DNA of 64,000 bases, taken from contig JBBHKE010002320.1 of the NCBI GenBank assembly GCA_037447655.1, positions 1 through 64,000 on the forward strand, in the 5' to 3' direction. The DNA is from Zygnema cylindricum (lineage: Eukaryota; Streptophyta; Zygnematophyceae; Zygnematales; Zygnemataceae). This document shows positions 44,247-58,430 of the stretch, piece by piece; the stretch's first letter is position 1, and each line of letters opens with the position of its first letter. Position numbers and translations under genes: made by a program. The notes under the pieces are model-generated. The model did not search any database. It was not told the DNA's origin and worked only from the letters and a program-made list of their open reading frames with translations.

Positions 44247-47200
44247 CTGTAGCTTGAGGGACACGCTATAGGGAGTAGCGGCATATTATACGGACGCTAG
44301 TAATTTATTGTATTTGTTGTATTTTAGGAAAGCGTAAAGTGCGGAGAATACGTTATGCGTTTCACGTTTTTTTGCACTTTTGAAAGTGGTGGATTTTAGA
44401 TACGCGCTTTTGGATGTTTGTAGCCGTTGAATGTCGGTGTAAATTTCTCCGTTGGGAGGAAAGTTCGGGGAAAGCTGGACTTTCACCCGTTAAGGAAGTT
44501 TTTGAGAAGTTGTGCGATAAAAAGTTCAACCGTCGTACTGTACCATATTTGCGGAAAATCAGGTGGGCCTATCGTGACACGTGTGGTTTAAGAGAAGAAA
44601 AAAATAGACAGGATACACGAAAATTGCTCGCGAAATTTTTGAGAAACCTTTTCAAGTCGTCGCAAAAAGGAAATCGAATCGTCCACATTTTGAAGGCTGC
44701 AACTTTTAGACGTAACAGGAAAGTACGGTACTGTACTCTTTGTCTTTTTCGTGTTTTCCCACATTTATGTTCTTTCCGCATTTAATTACTTTGTTTGTAC
44801 TCGCGACGCGGCGAGTTTGTTCTGGTCAAAGTCAAAACATGACCCGGGTCGTCCCATGTCATTATGAAAGCGCTAGAAAATGAGGATTCTCTAGACCTAA
44901 AGTCCTAAACTGACCTGAAATAACCATACGGACAAACCGTGTGTTCGAAATATCTGCGATGCTACGCAGTCGTACGACCAGTACGGCGAAAGGCGGGACC
45001 CAGCCGATACTGAAACTGAAATCGGTAAATTCCAATTCGATATGAAGCCCTAAGGAAGTGCGGCGATTCGTCAATTTTCTTTTTGGTCTTCTAGGGTTAG
45101 GGTATGTCCCCATGTACTTGTAACTTAGCGAACTTACTTTGTATTTTAGCGCGGATCCGCCGGACCCGGTTTTCTAAGTGTCCCTATGTCTGTAAGGACG
45201 AAATCTTAACTTACGCTTGTGACGATTGTATACGTCATCAATACCTGTGACGGTTGTCAACGTCTACAATTTGTGGTCGCACGTTATTTTTTGGAACTGC
45301 TTGTGACGTTGCATGTCTTACCGTGACATTGTAGACGCACCGCCTTCCAGCCTGTGCCGTTTCACGGTTGAACACGGTTCGCTTTGCCTTAGCGTCTCCT
45401 ATCCGGTCGACGTGAAATGGCATCGGAATTTGAAGACCCGTTCAAAAAAAGAAATCCGTACTGGACGAAAACAGACAAAACTAAACAAATTTTGTACTTT
45501 TATTTGTCGTATTCGAGCGCAAACGGACAAAACATAGCGAATTCTGTACTTTTCTTTGTCCTTGGAAATCGTATGAAAATTTTCGAAAATTACGGCACGT
45601 GCGAATATATGTTCCTATTCGTTTATCGAAAATACCTAGTTTTAAAACACATCGCGCATGTGTTTTAAACGTAAGGTTGATGATGACGTTTTTTGTCGTG
45701 GAAGTGGGTCGAAAAACACAAGACGACAAATTTTGATGCATCCTAAATTCGAGGATGACGCAATTTGTACTCTACAAATTTGCGATTCCTTCGTACGGTT
45801 GCAACTTAGGCAGTACGGCGCTAAGTTTTACAGGAAAACGACAGAAAAAAACCCTTACTTATGCACATGGGGACATACCCTTAGCCGTTGTATCAAATGA
45901 CAAATGGTCGCGCTGGATAAAGAAACCATTGTTTCAAAAACTACAGCAATCTATCGTTACAGTTCGAACTATTTTCGTATAGCGCGAGTTTTTTGGACTA
46001 GGAAACAAAACCTGAGCGCATCGCCCAATACCCATCTGGAGCACGATACTTCTACTAAAAACCTGTTTTTTGTTTGCTTGTTTTTTTTTTTTTTTTTTGT
46101 GAATTGAAAAAGCATAGGGAAAACAAACTTTTGATTCTGAAAAAGAAAAAGAATCTTTGAGCCGGTTTAACTCCAAATGATTCTGACTCAAAAATTGGAA
46201 AATCAGTCATTCAATTCTCTGTTGGAAGTATACTATTCAGTTTTTGCGATGGATTTTGTTTCACTTTCACAAAATTTGTTCAAAATGTTTTTGCCAAAAA
46301 AAAAGGGGGGGAAGAAACTTCCAAAAACTTCAAGTAACTTCACACATAGAAAACATTGTACATTATTGTTGTTTGACAGTTTTTTTCCGTTTTATTTTAC
46401 TCATTTTTTCTGGAAGTAGGCAAGATTATAAAGCAGTGGCATAATTGCAGCGACTGAAAATCTGAAAACAACATCCTTATCAGTTTGAAACGTGGAAGGC
46501 TTGAAACCTCACAGTACTTAAAAACTAAATTAAAAAAAAAAACAGATCAAATACAGATCAAATTTGAAGTAAAAACTGACATTTAGGAATAGAAATGCTC
46601 TCTTCCTCACAGCCTCATCGCCAAACTACTCGACTGAAACCTTTTTCTCGTCGTCCCTATCCATTCTATTTCTACACAACATAGTCACATGTTATACACA
46701 CCATAGTCACATGTTCTACACACCATAGTCACATGTTCTACACACCATAGTCACATGCTTCGTCGCTAACCTTCTATAATCTTTAACCTCTGGCTCAGTT
46801 ATCCTCCCAGAAGCTAATCCGCACTCTCAAGAACCTCTACTTCCTATGGGCGTCACAAATTGTCACAAAGTTGCAGGTTCTATGACTTGCCATCTGCTCG
46901 TTGCTTCTCTCCACATGGCACACGCACAGACATTTCAATGTGTGGAAATTATTTATAATTATTAGAAACACTGTACATCGTTACCCAATACTGTGCGCAT
47001 ATCATATGGCATAACATCCATATAGATCCGAGAAACCACATGTAGCATTTCTAATTGTACACTCACACTTGAACAGTGCTCTCGGGCAAGATACTTCCTT
47101 CTTGTGCTTTCCAAGCACTACGAGAGTCTGAAAGTTGGGATGAGATGAGGTAAGTCGAGTCATACCACTTCGAGTCTATCAAAACGCCTTTGTTGTAACC

Positions 47201-50173
47201 TTACTATGCCTGTACCATACGACCTTCTTCACTACACGATTCTGTACCTGTTGATGTCACTAACTCTCCCAAAACTCTCCCAAACTTTTAGGCATGTGCT
47301 CTCCCTCTCTCCATCTATCTACCTATCCATATATATTTGTTGCAAATAATTAAGGATTTAAACCTTGTGTGTTTTTGTTTAACCAATTCCCTATTTTAAT
47401 TGTGTGAATTCAGCTTTAATCGTGCAGTTCTTTACTTGTCAATGATCTCTCAAGCGTTTACTCTCTCATGTCAATGTGTAAGCGTGAGAGCTAATCTGTT
47501 GGGCTTCTTGATTGATAATGAGCTACTGTGGTGATAATATTAGTAATATGGACACTCTCCAATAGCAGATTGCCCAAAACTATCCTTTCTGTTGTGATTT
47601 TTCTGAAACTTTTGTCAACTTGTGAGAACTTTTTATTTTTCTGAGGGCCAACCATGAAGCTGTGTTACAACTGTTGCATAAATGGTACCAACAATATCAA
47701 CTGACTCTGACACAGTGCAACAGCAACGATGTTTGGATTTTTTTGTCACTAACGGTTACAGCTTGGTGGATTGTCATTATCAATATCACTAGCTTATATA
47801 GTCCATAAGAAAATCAAATTAGACTCGTGGAGTAACAATAGTGGATGGAACAAAGAATATAGTGCTGGACACATTTAAACAGCCCAGCCCTGTATTGTAA
47901 ATTGAATGAGTTATGGACCAACATTTTCACTAGGTTCATGAAATCTAGCCACATCGTGAATTCTCATATCTGATACTTGTTCGAGTTGAACTAGCTTGTC
48001 TGTCCCGACTTCCTGAAAATGTCTCAATTACTATTTAGACAGAAAACCCTGGCTATTATTATTCCCAGTTGCAAGCCCACTACATCCGAAAACACCAGTT
48101 TCCACAACATAGAACGTGACTTTTTGGTGACACAGACCATACACCGTAACTAGAGCACTGATTTTGGCAGCATAAAACATGTGTCACGACTAGAAACACC
48201 AATATTGGCACCATAGGACAGTATCGTTGACTAAAAAACAGCGATGTGCCAACCTGAATGTATGACCCAGGCTAAGTCGGAACCTCAAACTCAGAGGCAG
48301 ATCAGCAATGCAACATCTTCAGTACACTAAAAGCAAATTTGAAGATCGAGTTCAGGACAACCATTAAAAACAGCCAGACTCGACTTCTACAGGACTATAA
48401 AAATCAAGACTTCAATGTCGGAAGAAAGGACCACCTTGGTTCAAAGACAGACAGCATAAACAATTTCCACTCAGATGAATCCCATTCTAACAACACGACA
48501 AACTGAACACTTTAAATTTAACAATGTCAGTTGCAAACACCAGACTCGACACAAACCGGAAAAGGACAGGTTGCTTAAATTGAAACAGTTCAATTATTAT
48601 TTCTCAGCCATAAATAGGTCAGCATTGCGACTGACTGACACATTTTTAAATAGTAAGAAGAGAAAAAGTCTTTTCCCTTTCCCGGGAATACCTGACGCCC
48701 ATGAAGTTATGGATGGATATGGACCACCTTGGAGTCCTCCCTGACTGTAAAAAAGCTTGTATCAAATGCTAGAAGTGGGACTACAAAAAAAAGCTGTCCC
48801 TTACACAGAAAACAGGTCAGCCGACAACGGAACAACAGTCGCTATATAAAACCAGTTGAAAGAAAAACACCACAGAGCGCCTGTCCCTGCTGGCATTATT
48901 ACCCAATCAAGAAAAAAACAAGCATGGAAAACGCTTCTCCGGTACTTGAGAGGATCATGAAGCTTCCTCCCGAGTACCGTTCAGCGAATTCGCCCAATTC
49001 AAGAAATGTAAGAAATTAACGGTAACTGTAACTGCATTTCCACATACTTTCCCAAAGAAAGGGATGTGTACAGCCATCAGCAGCAGATTATCCTGATGGG
49101 ACGCTCTTCATTTTCACCATCTCCTTGCTCGAGCTGCTGACAGCATAGCACAAATCTCATTGTTCGCTCACTAAAGGACGAATTGATCAAGGCGGAAATG
49201 ACATTAAGTTTGAAATAACTCCAGCAATTTTACCATTTGACCAAGAGCCAATCAAAACATGGTGTTTTCTTTTAAGGGTGCTACCCCCCATCTCCTAAAG
49301 CACAAGGGATTCAACGTTTTCATTCTACGTTCCTCCGCAATTCAAAAGCAACGACAGCTTCCAGCTGTCAATATCAATATGACTACTTCACTTTCCCATG
49401 TTCAGGATGCCGAAACCTCCGGCGCCATATTTCATCGATATCTGTTCCACAATTTCGTGCATTTTAATCTCTTGCTGATGCAAGAAGCAAGAAGAGGGTC
49501 TACATTGGATCGATGCAACGCAGACATCCTGTTGGCGTCCAACGATGTTCATAAAATCTGTCGCAGAGCGCAATAAAAACACCCACTGGTTTGATTTGGT
49601 TGCTACGTGTTTTAAATGAGAAACACCAATTATGAGCGGAAAGTTGCCAAAAGTCCATGCAATCACTTGCAAGATATACACTTGCAAGCATTGCCATTAA
49701 AGCCACGAAATTAATACAGCGCGGAACGTCATAATGGCTACGGCATACGAAACGTACAATGAAATCAGAAAAGAGACGTCGTTGAATAATCATCCCAAAC
49801 GTGTTAGCAATTCAGTGTTAATCATGAAGTCAATCAATGCTAATTCACTTCATCTCTTCAAATCTGGAAATGGAAGCATCCATTTTCAAACGGACTGGCT
49901 CGCTATTACTATGTAGCAATGAAGAAACAATGGCATTGAAAATGGCGTCTGCTTTCTATAGGTGAGGGCTACTTACCACCTGACTGAAGGGCCAATGCCG
50001 ATCCCAGAACGTTGTAATTTACAATATAGCTGTGCAACAGTGAAATAAGCCACGTCATGGCGGCTTTACTTCCCATACATTTAAATTGAGACATCCTTGA
50101 CCCTAATACCTGCCAAACGGCGGTCCTAAAAGGCTTAGGATACTAAGCATATCCTGGACATTTGGCTTACCTG
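44247..50173. other. intergenic, no gene recognised
   Basis: 44.4-46.0 kb consists of old repeat sequence, including a copy of 40.44-40.69 kb at 45.69-45.92 kb. 46.4-50.1 kb is AT-rich without protein-like ORFs. Its right end probably includes the 3' UTR of the RNA-binding protein gene. Nothing else is supported. Confidence 0.45.
46679..46760. repeat. 24-bp tandem array
   Basis: Four consecutive copies built on ACACACCATAGTCACATGTT, with minor changes at the edges. Confidence 0.8.
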
Positions 50174-53100
50174 TCAAAAATGTGACGAAGAACCACTTCC
50201 TTGACCAAAGTTTCCAGGAGCGTGTGCCTGAGGTTGTTGGGCCGATCCCATTGCAGTGCTGAAGGGTGCAGGGGCTGGAGATTGGAAAGATCCACCTCCT
50301 CCAGGTGCATTTCCAAAAGGCTGGATGGGGAAAGACAGGAAAAAGGTCATTTATCAGATTAGTCTAGAAAATAAGCCACAAGCTGAAACTGAGAGAAATA
50401 TATTCCACATGCTGTCGATATCTGTTTACTACGCGACATGTTACATGGTAGTAAAGCACACCTCACAAATCATAATACGTCATAAGGTCGTAGCGTCTCA
50501 ATTCACAGCGTCAGAATCACTATGTCCGGAGAGATTCTTCTTAAAAAGGAAAGAACAAAAAGAACAACATAATGAACAGCGAACAGAAACAACTACAGGC
50601 AACAGTAGCGCTGGATTATAAGCCCGAACCAACAGATCCAAGACTGACAGAAACAATGCTTCAAATTCTGCTTTGGATAAATTAAAATCGGGCTATACAT
50701 ACAAAAAATCTAGAGTCTGACATACTTCCAAAAAAATCAGCCAAGCTGCGATAGGACTAATAAAAGAATCAAGACAATAGAGAAAAACATGGCTTAAAAG
50801 AACTACCACCTACATTGGAAATATCTGGCAGCAACCTGCTTCTCATTCATCTGTATTCATTTCTGCAATCTCCATTTCTATTACTGCAACACTTTCACTA
50901 CCCCAATTTGATCGTGGCACCCGCAGGACTTCACTTGGCTCAAGGTTAATTGAAACAGACATGAAACTGATTTACACTCTTCCAGCATGTAATTATTTAA
51001 CAGCTTGAATAAATACCCTCGTGCTCATACTTGGATCACATTTGACGCCAGTTGCAGTTACATCCATAAAATTACAGGAAATTTACTTATGTCTTGTCCA
51101 TATCAAGACTTTTTATCACCCAAATTCGAAATATTAGCAAAATAAGGCAGAGACCGAGACACAAGCCAGACATACCTCAGAAGAAGATTGGTTGTTAAAG
51201 TCGTGCTGGCTGTTGTAGGTTGTACCATAAGTCGCAGCGTAACTTCCAGAGTGGGGGCCTGACGGTCCACCAGGAAAGCTGTTAGGAGTTCCTGGAGCTC
51301 CCGAAGAAGGGGCAGAAGACCCTTGAGGGGCAGAAGAGGGCATAGGCACAAATTGTCCCCCATACCCTCCACCATAACTCTGTCTGCAGTTAATCAAAAA
51401 CATTTCCACGATAAGACAAAAGTAAGTGTATTTGACCATGCAGTAAGAACAACATGTCCTTCAGACCATACATTATGTGATCTTGAGACAACAGGAGCAC
51501 CTATAAATGACATATCACCAGCTCCCACACTACATAATGGCATCACAGAAATAATCTCAACAAGGGCAACAAAGCAGTTTAAATGACAGGGTTTAAAGAT
51601 GACAAAGTAAAAAACTCAAACAGATCAAACAAACCAGCTTGGGGCTCTGCTGCTTGACCTCTCGGTTGAGTGTAAAAAGTTGGAGACAGCACATTTTCAG
51701 CATGTTATTTAAAGCAATGAATAAATAATTTATAAACAAATACCTGGACGATTCAGCAACCATAGGCTGATTAGCATCAGCTGCCTCCACACGTGCCCTT
51801 GGGTAACCTCGAGGTTCCATATACATTGGGCCAACATCCTGGAAGCACAAGGAAACCCTACCATGGAGTTGTTCAAGAAACCTGCAACTACTTGCATTAT
51901 GTCGGGAGCAGCTTCAACAGCAAAGTATTCACTAAAACTGACGTTTCAGTCAGAACAGTTTAAGATGGTGATTACAGACAACGGATAACAAAAATACAAA
52001 AACTATGACCAAAAGAAGAGCAAAACATAAAGAAAGGCCACTCTTTTATAAAAAGCACACGTACCCCAGGTGAGGCTATAACATATGGCCTCTTGACACC
52101 AACCACTTGCACCCTATCATCCATAGAATAGACAACAGTCGGTTGAACAGGAGGAGGCGCTTGAGCTAAAAGCCTCATCGCATATCCTCTTCCTTGGATC
52201 CTTTCAAGCCTTTCAGCATAAGTCTCTTGTTTCTGCCCATACGAGTTTCCTTGATATCTAGGACCAGGACCGTAGCCACGTTCATCTCTTCCATGTCTGC
52301 TTCCTCCATACCCTCCCTTCCGATCCCTATCATGTCCCCTATCATCTCGCTCATGTCGTCCACCTCGTCTGTCATCTCTCCTGCGATTATGATCACCACC
52401 ACGATCATAACCTCTCTCACCCCTTGACCCGCCCCTTCCACCCTCACCTTTGTCTCCACCCCGTCTGTCCATGGCCTTCAATCTAGCTTGTCCTGGTTTT
52501 GTGAACTCTGATTCTGGAAGATCCTTCATGAGGACTTCCAGGGCTTCCGCTGCAGCTGTTTGCTTTGCCTTAGTTTTCTGCCTTCCCTTCCCGATCGCAG
52601 AAACCTCGGGAACACCATTGATACCACCACGAATTTTTGCTGTGATTTCAAAAGGCCCAAGGTTGGTGTCTGATTGTGTCTCATATGTAACCTGGCATAG
52701 ACGTAAACAAAACGAAGGAGAACAAGAAGTTAAAATATAAACGTTAACGAAATTGAGTGCAAAGGCAGCCCTTGTACATTAGACAAAAAGTTACAGATAC
52801 CCCAAAAAGGTTCTAAAACATCAGAGTAGGCAACATGTCACTAGAATAACCAAACACATACACATAAACCAAACATTCTTGCGGTTTACATGACAACGAA
52901 TTTCAGAAAAGCAGCATTAAAAAAACTGTAGAAAGTGAGCAGCTGTTACAAATGTGGACTTGGCTCCAGGTTGTGAACCATTGTTTTTGGTTCAGTTGGA
53001 GTTTTCCCTTGACAGTTTCAGAGTGGCCCAATAAAATGACTGATTTTACTTCATATTCAAATCATCTTCAGCGACCCTCACTTCATTCCTTGATTTGGCA

Positions 53101-56100
53101 ACTGACATGTAGCATGTTTTGGGTTGGCAGTCATCAGTATGTTCAAATGTACACTATTGTCCAATAAAACATGAGGGAGGTTCAAAGCTGTAAAATGATT
53201 ATGTCGTTCAGTGTGCAAGCCCACCTCAGTTTCGTTCATAAATATATAAATGGTTTGAGTTCACGTCTATTTGAGACAAACAAAGGGCATCCTTCAGGCA
53301 CCCTTGTCATCTGTAATCCTCTTTGGAACGGCTTGGAGTTTTCTGAGTTAAAACTAATCATACTAAAGAGACGCTGTAAGCGAATGTTACATAAAAGGTT
53401 GGATTTTAGGAGGAGTGTCAGATGGAACTGGCTCAGAGCTAAATACAGATGTTCAGCGATACCCTACTTTGAACAGAAATGCCAAACAGAGGTACGCTAA
53501 TTAGACTGGAATCACAAAAATACTCAAACTAAAAATTACAGATTCAAAAAGACGAAAGAGTAATCGATCTAAAACATTAAAATTAAATTGAAAAAAAACC
53601 CAATACAACGCTATCAACTCATATGTACTTTCCATTTACAATCAACAGCTTTCTGACGAAGATGAAGCAGCGACAAAATGGCTATTGAGTCACAGACAGG
53701 CTAATGCTATACAGTGTCCACCTGCTAAAAACAGATCCGAGGAACTGTGGCCATACCTCTGCTCGATTTCTTGAAGCAAACTCATGCAATATACTTAGAG
53801 GTGTCTTGTTTGCAAGCTTTTCATCCTTCCTCAAGTTTGCAATAAGTTTGTGTACTTTGGTAACCAAATGACGTTCGTATTCCTCTTCAAAATCTGAGCC
53901 AAAACCACACATATTGCACTCATACTTGTCGTTCACAACCTTATCCGCAGAAGGCTTTGCAAATTTTGATTCGGAGTCCTCAGTGGTCTTATCAGCTCCC
54001 ACAACAGGCGTTTCACCTTCCCCAGGGGCAGATTGGGCAATAGGTTCTGACTCTGTCTCTTCCTTCACTGAAACACCAGGACCTGTATCTGTTGCAGCTG
54101 TCCCTAAATTAGGTGATGGTTTTGAAGATGGTTTAGGTGCAGCAGAGGGCTTCATTGGAGTTGTTTTCTGCTTTACTGCAACCCCGTTTGCAGAAGCCTT
54201 TTCCTCCCTCTCCGCTTGTTCTCGCAATACCCGCAAAAGAGAGTCAATACTTGACTTTTCATCCTCCGCATCTCGTCGACCTTTTCCTCTATCACGGCCG
54301 TCATAACGTTCATCCCGAGATCCTCCCCTATTTCCCCTGGGGCTATCATACCTACCACCTGCATCTCCAGTCCAAGAATCCCTCGACTCAAATCCACCTC
54401 TCCCACTCCGCACAGGAAAACCACCACGAACGCCTCCTTTCACAGGTCTTGCTTTAGTTTGGGGCTTAGCCAATGTCACTCTCATGCGTACCTGTGAACA
54501 AAGATAACAAACCAAAGCAGTAAGTTCAAAATTAGAAACTGAAAAAAAAATTAACACAAGAAACCTTCAAAAAGCTCATCAGGAAAAGTCTGCGAAATCA
54601 GAAAAGCATTCCCGAAACACTGTTTCTGTGAGAGCCACAGTCTGGATTCATAAAAAAACACCACATTAGTATCAAATACATCAAAAAATCCAGACATTTA
54701 CTCCCTTTTCTACTCACCTTTGTCCCATCTTCAGTAATCTCTTCATTGTTCAACGCTTCAATTGCAGCAACGGCAGCATCTCGGGACTTAAAATTAACAA
54801 ATCCAAAGTCCTTCCTCTTTGCTGCCGACATGTTTTTTGCCAGCACAACTCTTTCAATCTCCCCAAATTTTCCGAAGTGCAATCGGACCTGGTCCTCGGT
54901 CCACATAGGAGGCATGCCATCCACAAACACCGACTTCACCTGAAACAAAGAGGCGCCCTTTCTTAAATCATGAGAAAAACATGATCTGACTCAGCCCAAA
55001 AAAACTGCCACTGATACACACAAAGCGCAATTGTGATATTTTTTTTGAAAACAGATGTTCTGCTCAAACATTACTAATTCGTCTTTAATCAAAGTTTCCA
55101 TCCATCAGAAAAAGACATACTAGTTAATAAAGACGGGAAAAGGAACCACGGTGATCTGTTCAAACAATATCTGACAAACGAATAGGCAAACAAAAAGAAA
55201 TCTTGCAAGCAGAAAAATCCGCTCCTTTTCTAAAAAAAAAAAAAGCTTGTGAAGGTCCTGCAGTGCTGTAATTGCTATCATTGCATTATTTTGCAGCAGC
55301 TTCAAACTCAGAGAACCTAAAAACAATCGGTTTTCCGAATTCCCAAAGTCTTACACAAGCCAAACCGGTAAAATCCTTACCTGTGACATAGTTTCTTCAT
55401 CGGGCTCATTCAACGGTTGTGCCCATGCAACTTTAGCTGATCTATCTAAGCCAAACATAGCCTCCGGAGTCTGTAGTTTCCGCCAAGCATTAAGTGCATC
55501 CTTATGTTCCTTAAATTCTACAAAGGCGAACCCACGATTCATTCCTTCATGCTGAGGGTCTTCCATGAGTGTCACTTCCTCGAGACCCATGATACCGTAG
55601 TTATTAAGAGACACCATAACCTGAGACAACTCCAAGACAAAACCTGTAAATCAAACACTCTGGCAGGTATTTTACTAGAATCAAGCAAGAAAAAGAGCAC
55701 TAAACCAATTCTATAGATACCATTCGAAGGAGAAATGAAAAAGAGGGGGTCGGAGGGGGGCGCAAAATTGAGAGATTCCCAACTTCATGTAGGTGGAACT
55801 AACTTACATCTTCCTTGGCCCATGACTTGTTAATGTTGCCAACAAAAAGTGTATCATTCTCTTCACTTGGAAGGACACCTACTTTCTTCCCCCTCACCTG
55901 CAGCACAGCATGACTCCAGCGTGAGACTTCAAGTATCACAATCTCAAATAAGTACTAATTTTGTAAAACGGAAAATTTTGCTAAAATCAGTCAAGCACTG
56001 GCCAAAACACAAAACAGCAAACTTTTTTGCTATGAAATCAGACATAAATTGAGCCTCTCGCAGCATATGTTTGGTACATAATAAACATACGCACTGCCTG

Positions 56101-57470
56101 TATATCACCTGTGCTAATTCGAGTTCGGTAGCAGCCCTTGCAGCACTTGCAGTTGTAGTATACCGCACAAAAGCGTAGCCTTTATTTCTACCCGATTTAG
56201 GATCCTTCATCAGGCGAACCTCGGCCACTTCTCCCACAGTTCCAAACACTTCCCGAATGTCCTGTTCTGTGGCATCTTTGTCAAGTCCACCGACAAATAC
56301 TTCCAAGCGCTTTTTTTTCCGGCGTTCACTCACAGGCATTTGGGAGCGATTCATATCTTCAACATCCCCTCCATCGTCCTCGTCCCCTCCGTCAAATCCC
56401 TCAACCCCTTCACCATTGTCCTCTCCCCCATCCTCTTCTTTTTCACCAAAATCCATCTTTGTCTCTTCCAAATCCAGCTTGTTCTCCTCTTCTCTATCAG
56501 CCATTTCCACCTTGGCAACATCTTCTGCATTTTCGGGCTCTACAGTCCCGTCTGATTCATAAAGGGTAGGCTCCTCTTCTCCATCATCCGCTGGGTCACT
56601 TGCAGCAATAGGAGCTGCAATCTCAGAGACAGGGGGGGAGAAAGAGAGAGGGAGAGAGGGAGAGAGAGAAAAAGAGAGGGAGAGGAGAGGGAGAGGGAGA
56701 GAGAGGAAAAGGGAGAGTCCCGACCTCCATTGGCATAGGCTGACCAGGATCTGCATAATACCTATCATATTATCATATCCTATCTATCATGATGACCGCT
56801 GGAACACACTTTGATTTGCATTGATAACCGACACAATGCCTCTAAACAATAATTGATGAGGATATGCATGGCCCTGTATCTTTCATCTGACTGCTATAGA
56901 GGTTATAGTGAAAATCAGTCGAAAAGCTAATGACATGTTTCCAAAAAACAAAGAGAAAGAAGACTAAAAACAAAACAAAATTAATATAAAGATAAAAAAT
57001 TAGAAGCATACAAATTAACAAGCGCCAAAAATGGCTCAAATCCACACAGTCATAGAGGAAACACCTATGTGGGATTTAGTCAGGATACTGTGAGCAATAG
57101 TGGTAATCGTACAGAATTTGTGCAAAAATGGAAGTCAAATTCATTCTGAGTGTGTACAGAAGATGATCAATACAACAGTCAGCTCTCCTAAAAAGCTGCT
57201 GTCCTAAAAATTAACAACCAAAAGAAAAAAATAACAAACAGGATCACCAATCACAAACCCAACCCACTATGTCCAACCTAATACTGGTGCATGTTTGAAA
57301 GCAACCCTTATATGTCTTGTCTATGAGGCCTACAGATAAGCACCTTGTAATTCTCCATCCGCATCTGTCTGGGGAACCTGCTCCTGCCCCTCAGATTCCT
57401 TCTCGTGCGTGTCCTTACTGACAGAATTTCCCGCATCTCCTTCCGTATCAGGTACCGCATTAAGATCCAT
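50174..57470 (-). CDS. hnRNP Q/R-like RNA-binding protein: 3 RRM, C2H2, dsRBD, RGG
   Basis: Ten exons on the - strand: 57470-57344, 56614-56109, 55897-55808, 55620-55381, 54939-54718, 54491-53757, 52691-52065, 51838-51744, 51383-51176, 50320-50174. All are in phase, giving 2997 nt and 998 aa. Order: acidic N-terminus (1-140); RRM1 about 147-215 (VFVGGL, KGYAFVRY); RRM2 about 226-310 (TLFVGNI, RGFAFVEF); RRM3 about 324-400 (SVFVDGM, KDFGFVNF); RGG-like region 410-465; C2H2 finger (C587, C590, H603, H609); dsRBD 625-696 (TPLSILHEFASRNR ... KTKAKQTAAAEALEVL), split between exons 6 and 7; an Arg/Gly/Asp-rich stretch; and a Gly/Ser/Pro-rich tail. The RRM triplet resembles SYNCRIP/hnRNP R and plant LIF2. 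A1CF/RBM47 relatives also pair three RRMs with a dsRBD. It is probably a nuclear RNA-processing or RNA-chromatin factor. Confidence 0.9.
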
Positions 57471-58430
57471 TCCTGCATTATCCCAAACGGACCACTTTCT
57501 GTCAGTAGGCCTACGCCATAGGTCTGCTTTGAATTCTAAAACAGTATTTGAACTGCCACGTGCCTAAGCTCTTGTTTTTGCCTTTCACTGACGGACTTTA
57601 GTACACTGTCCATCACTATTAGGGTAAAGGAATTATAAGTGTAAATGCAGAAATAGAATGCATAATACTGATCGAGCACAAGAAGACATGGCGATTTGTA
57701 GTCACACTCCGTTAAATAGTGATATTAACACTATATTGATTATTGATTTTCGGCCAAAAAAAGTCGCATCCATGTTTTTGGCATTAATAGTCATGGGCAG
57801 TGTAACATCCAAGCAAAGATTTCAATCTTCAAACTAGCTACTGCATAAATTAAAAAACTAAAACACAAGACGACCAACCAGTTCAGGAGAAAGAACACAA
57901 ATTTTGAGACCAACATATCAATCTATTGCTCAGGTAAATGTCACTCAGAATCATCAAACGACCACCACCAGCCAGACACTCTTAAACAGGAAGCAATGAA
58001 GGTTTCAGGTTTCAAGACAAGAAGCTGTAGCAGCTACCCGAAATTTAATACGCTGAACTACTTCTAAAGTTGCAAGCGCAACTTGCAAAACAATACAACT
58101 AGAGAATATTAACCTTTCCATTAAAGAGATATGCTGGGCTCTTTAACGGAGCCGCAGGTTCAAATGAAGAACCAAAAAAACATATCAGTCGTCATTAAGA
58201 AAGTCTGAAACTTCAAAAAAGAGCTGAAGATTCGGTGTAAGGCGTTAGGAAATAAATCACTCACCAATCATGGAGTTAAACTAAACTAGGCTCAACTAAA
58301 ACTTGTGAACAATATAGTACCAAAGTGAGATGAAAAGCACACCAGCAAGAAATAACAAAGGCTGGGCTAATTATCAATTGACCAACTAACCTGACAACAG
58401 AAGCTGGCGCTTGCAACGCTTTTTGACGCT
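57471..58430 (-). other. 5' leader/promoter side of the RNA-binding gene
   Basis: No ORF. The region should hold the 5' UTR and promoter of the gene starting at 57470, but no clear TATA box was identified. It is interrupted by the MITE at 57602-57804. Confidence 0.35.
57602..57804. mobile_element. TA-flanked MITE, family 1 copy C
   Basis: 203 bp, starting TACACTGTCCATCACTATTA and ending AATAGTCATGGGCAGTGTA, nearly perfect inverted ends with TA at both borders. The interior matches the copy at 178-400. It lies only 130 bp upstream of the RNA-binding gene's start codon, within its leader or promoter. Confidence 0.75.
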
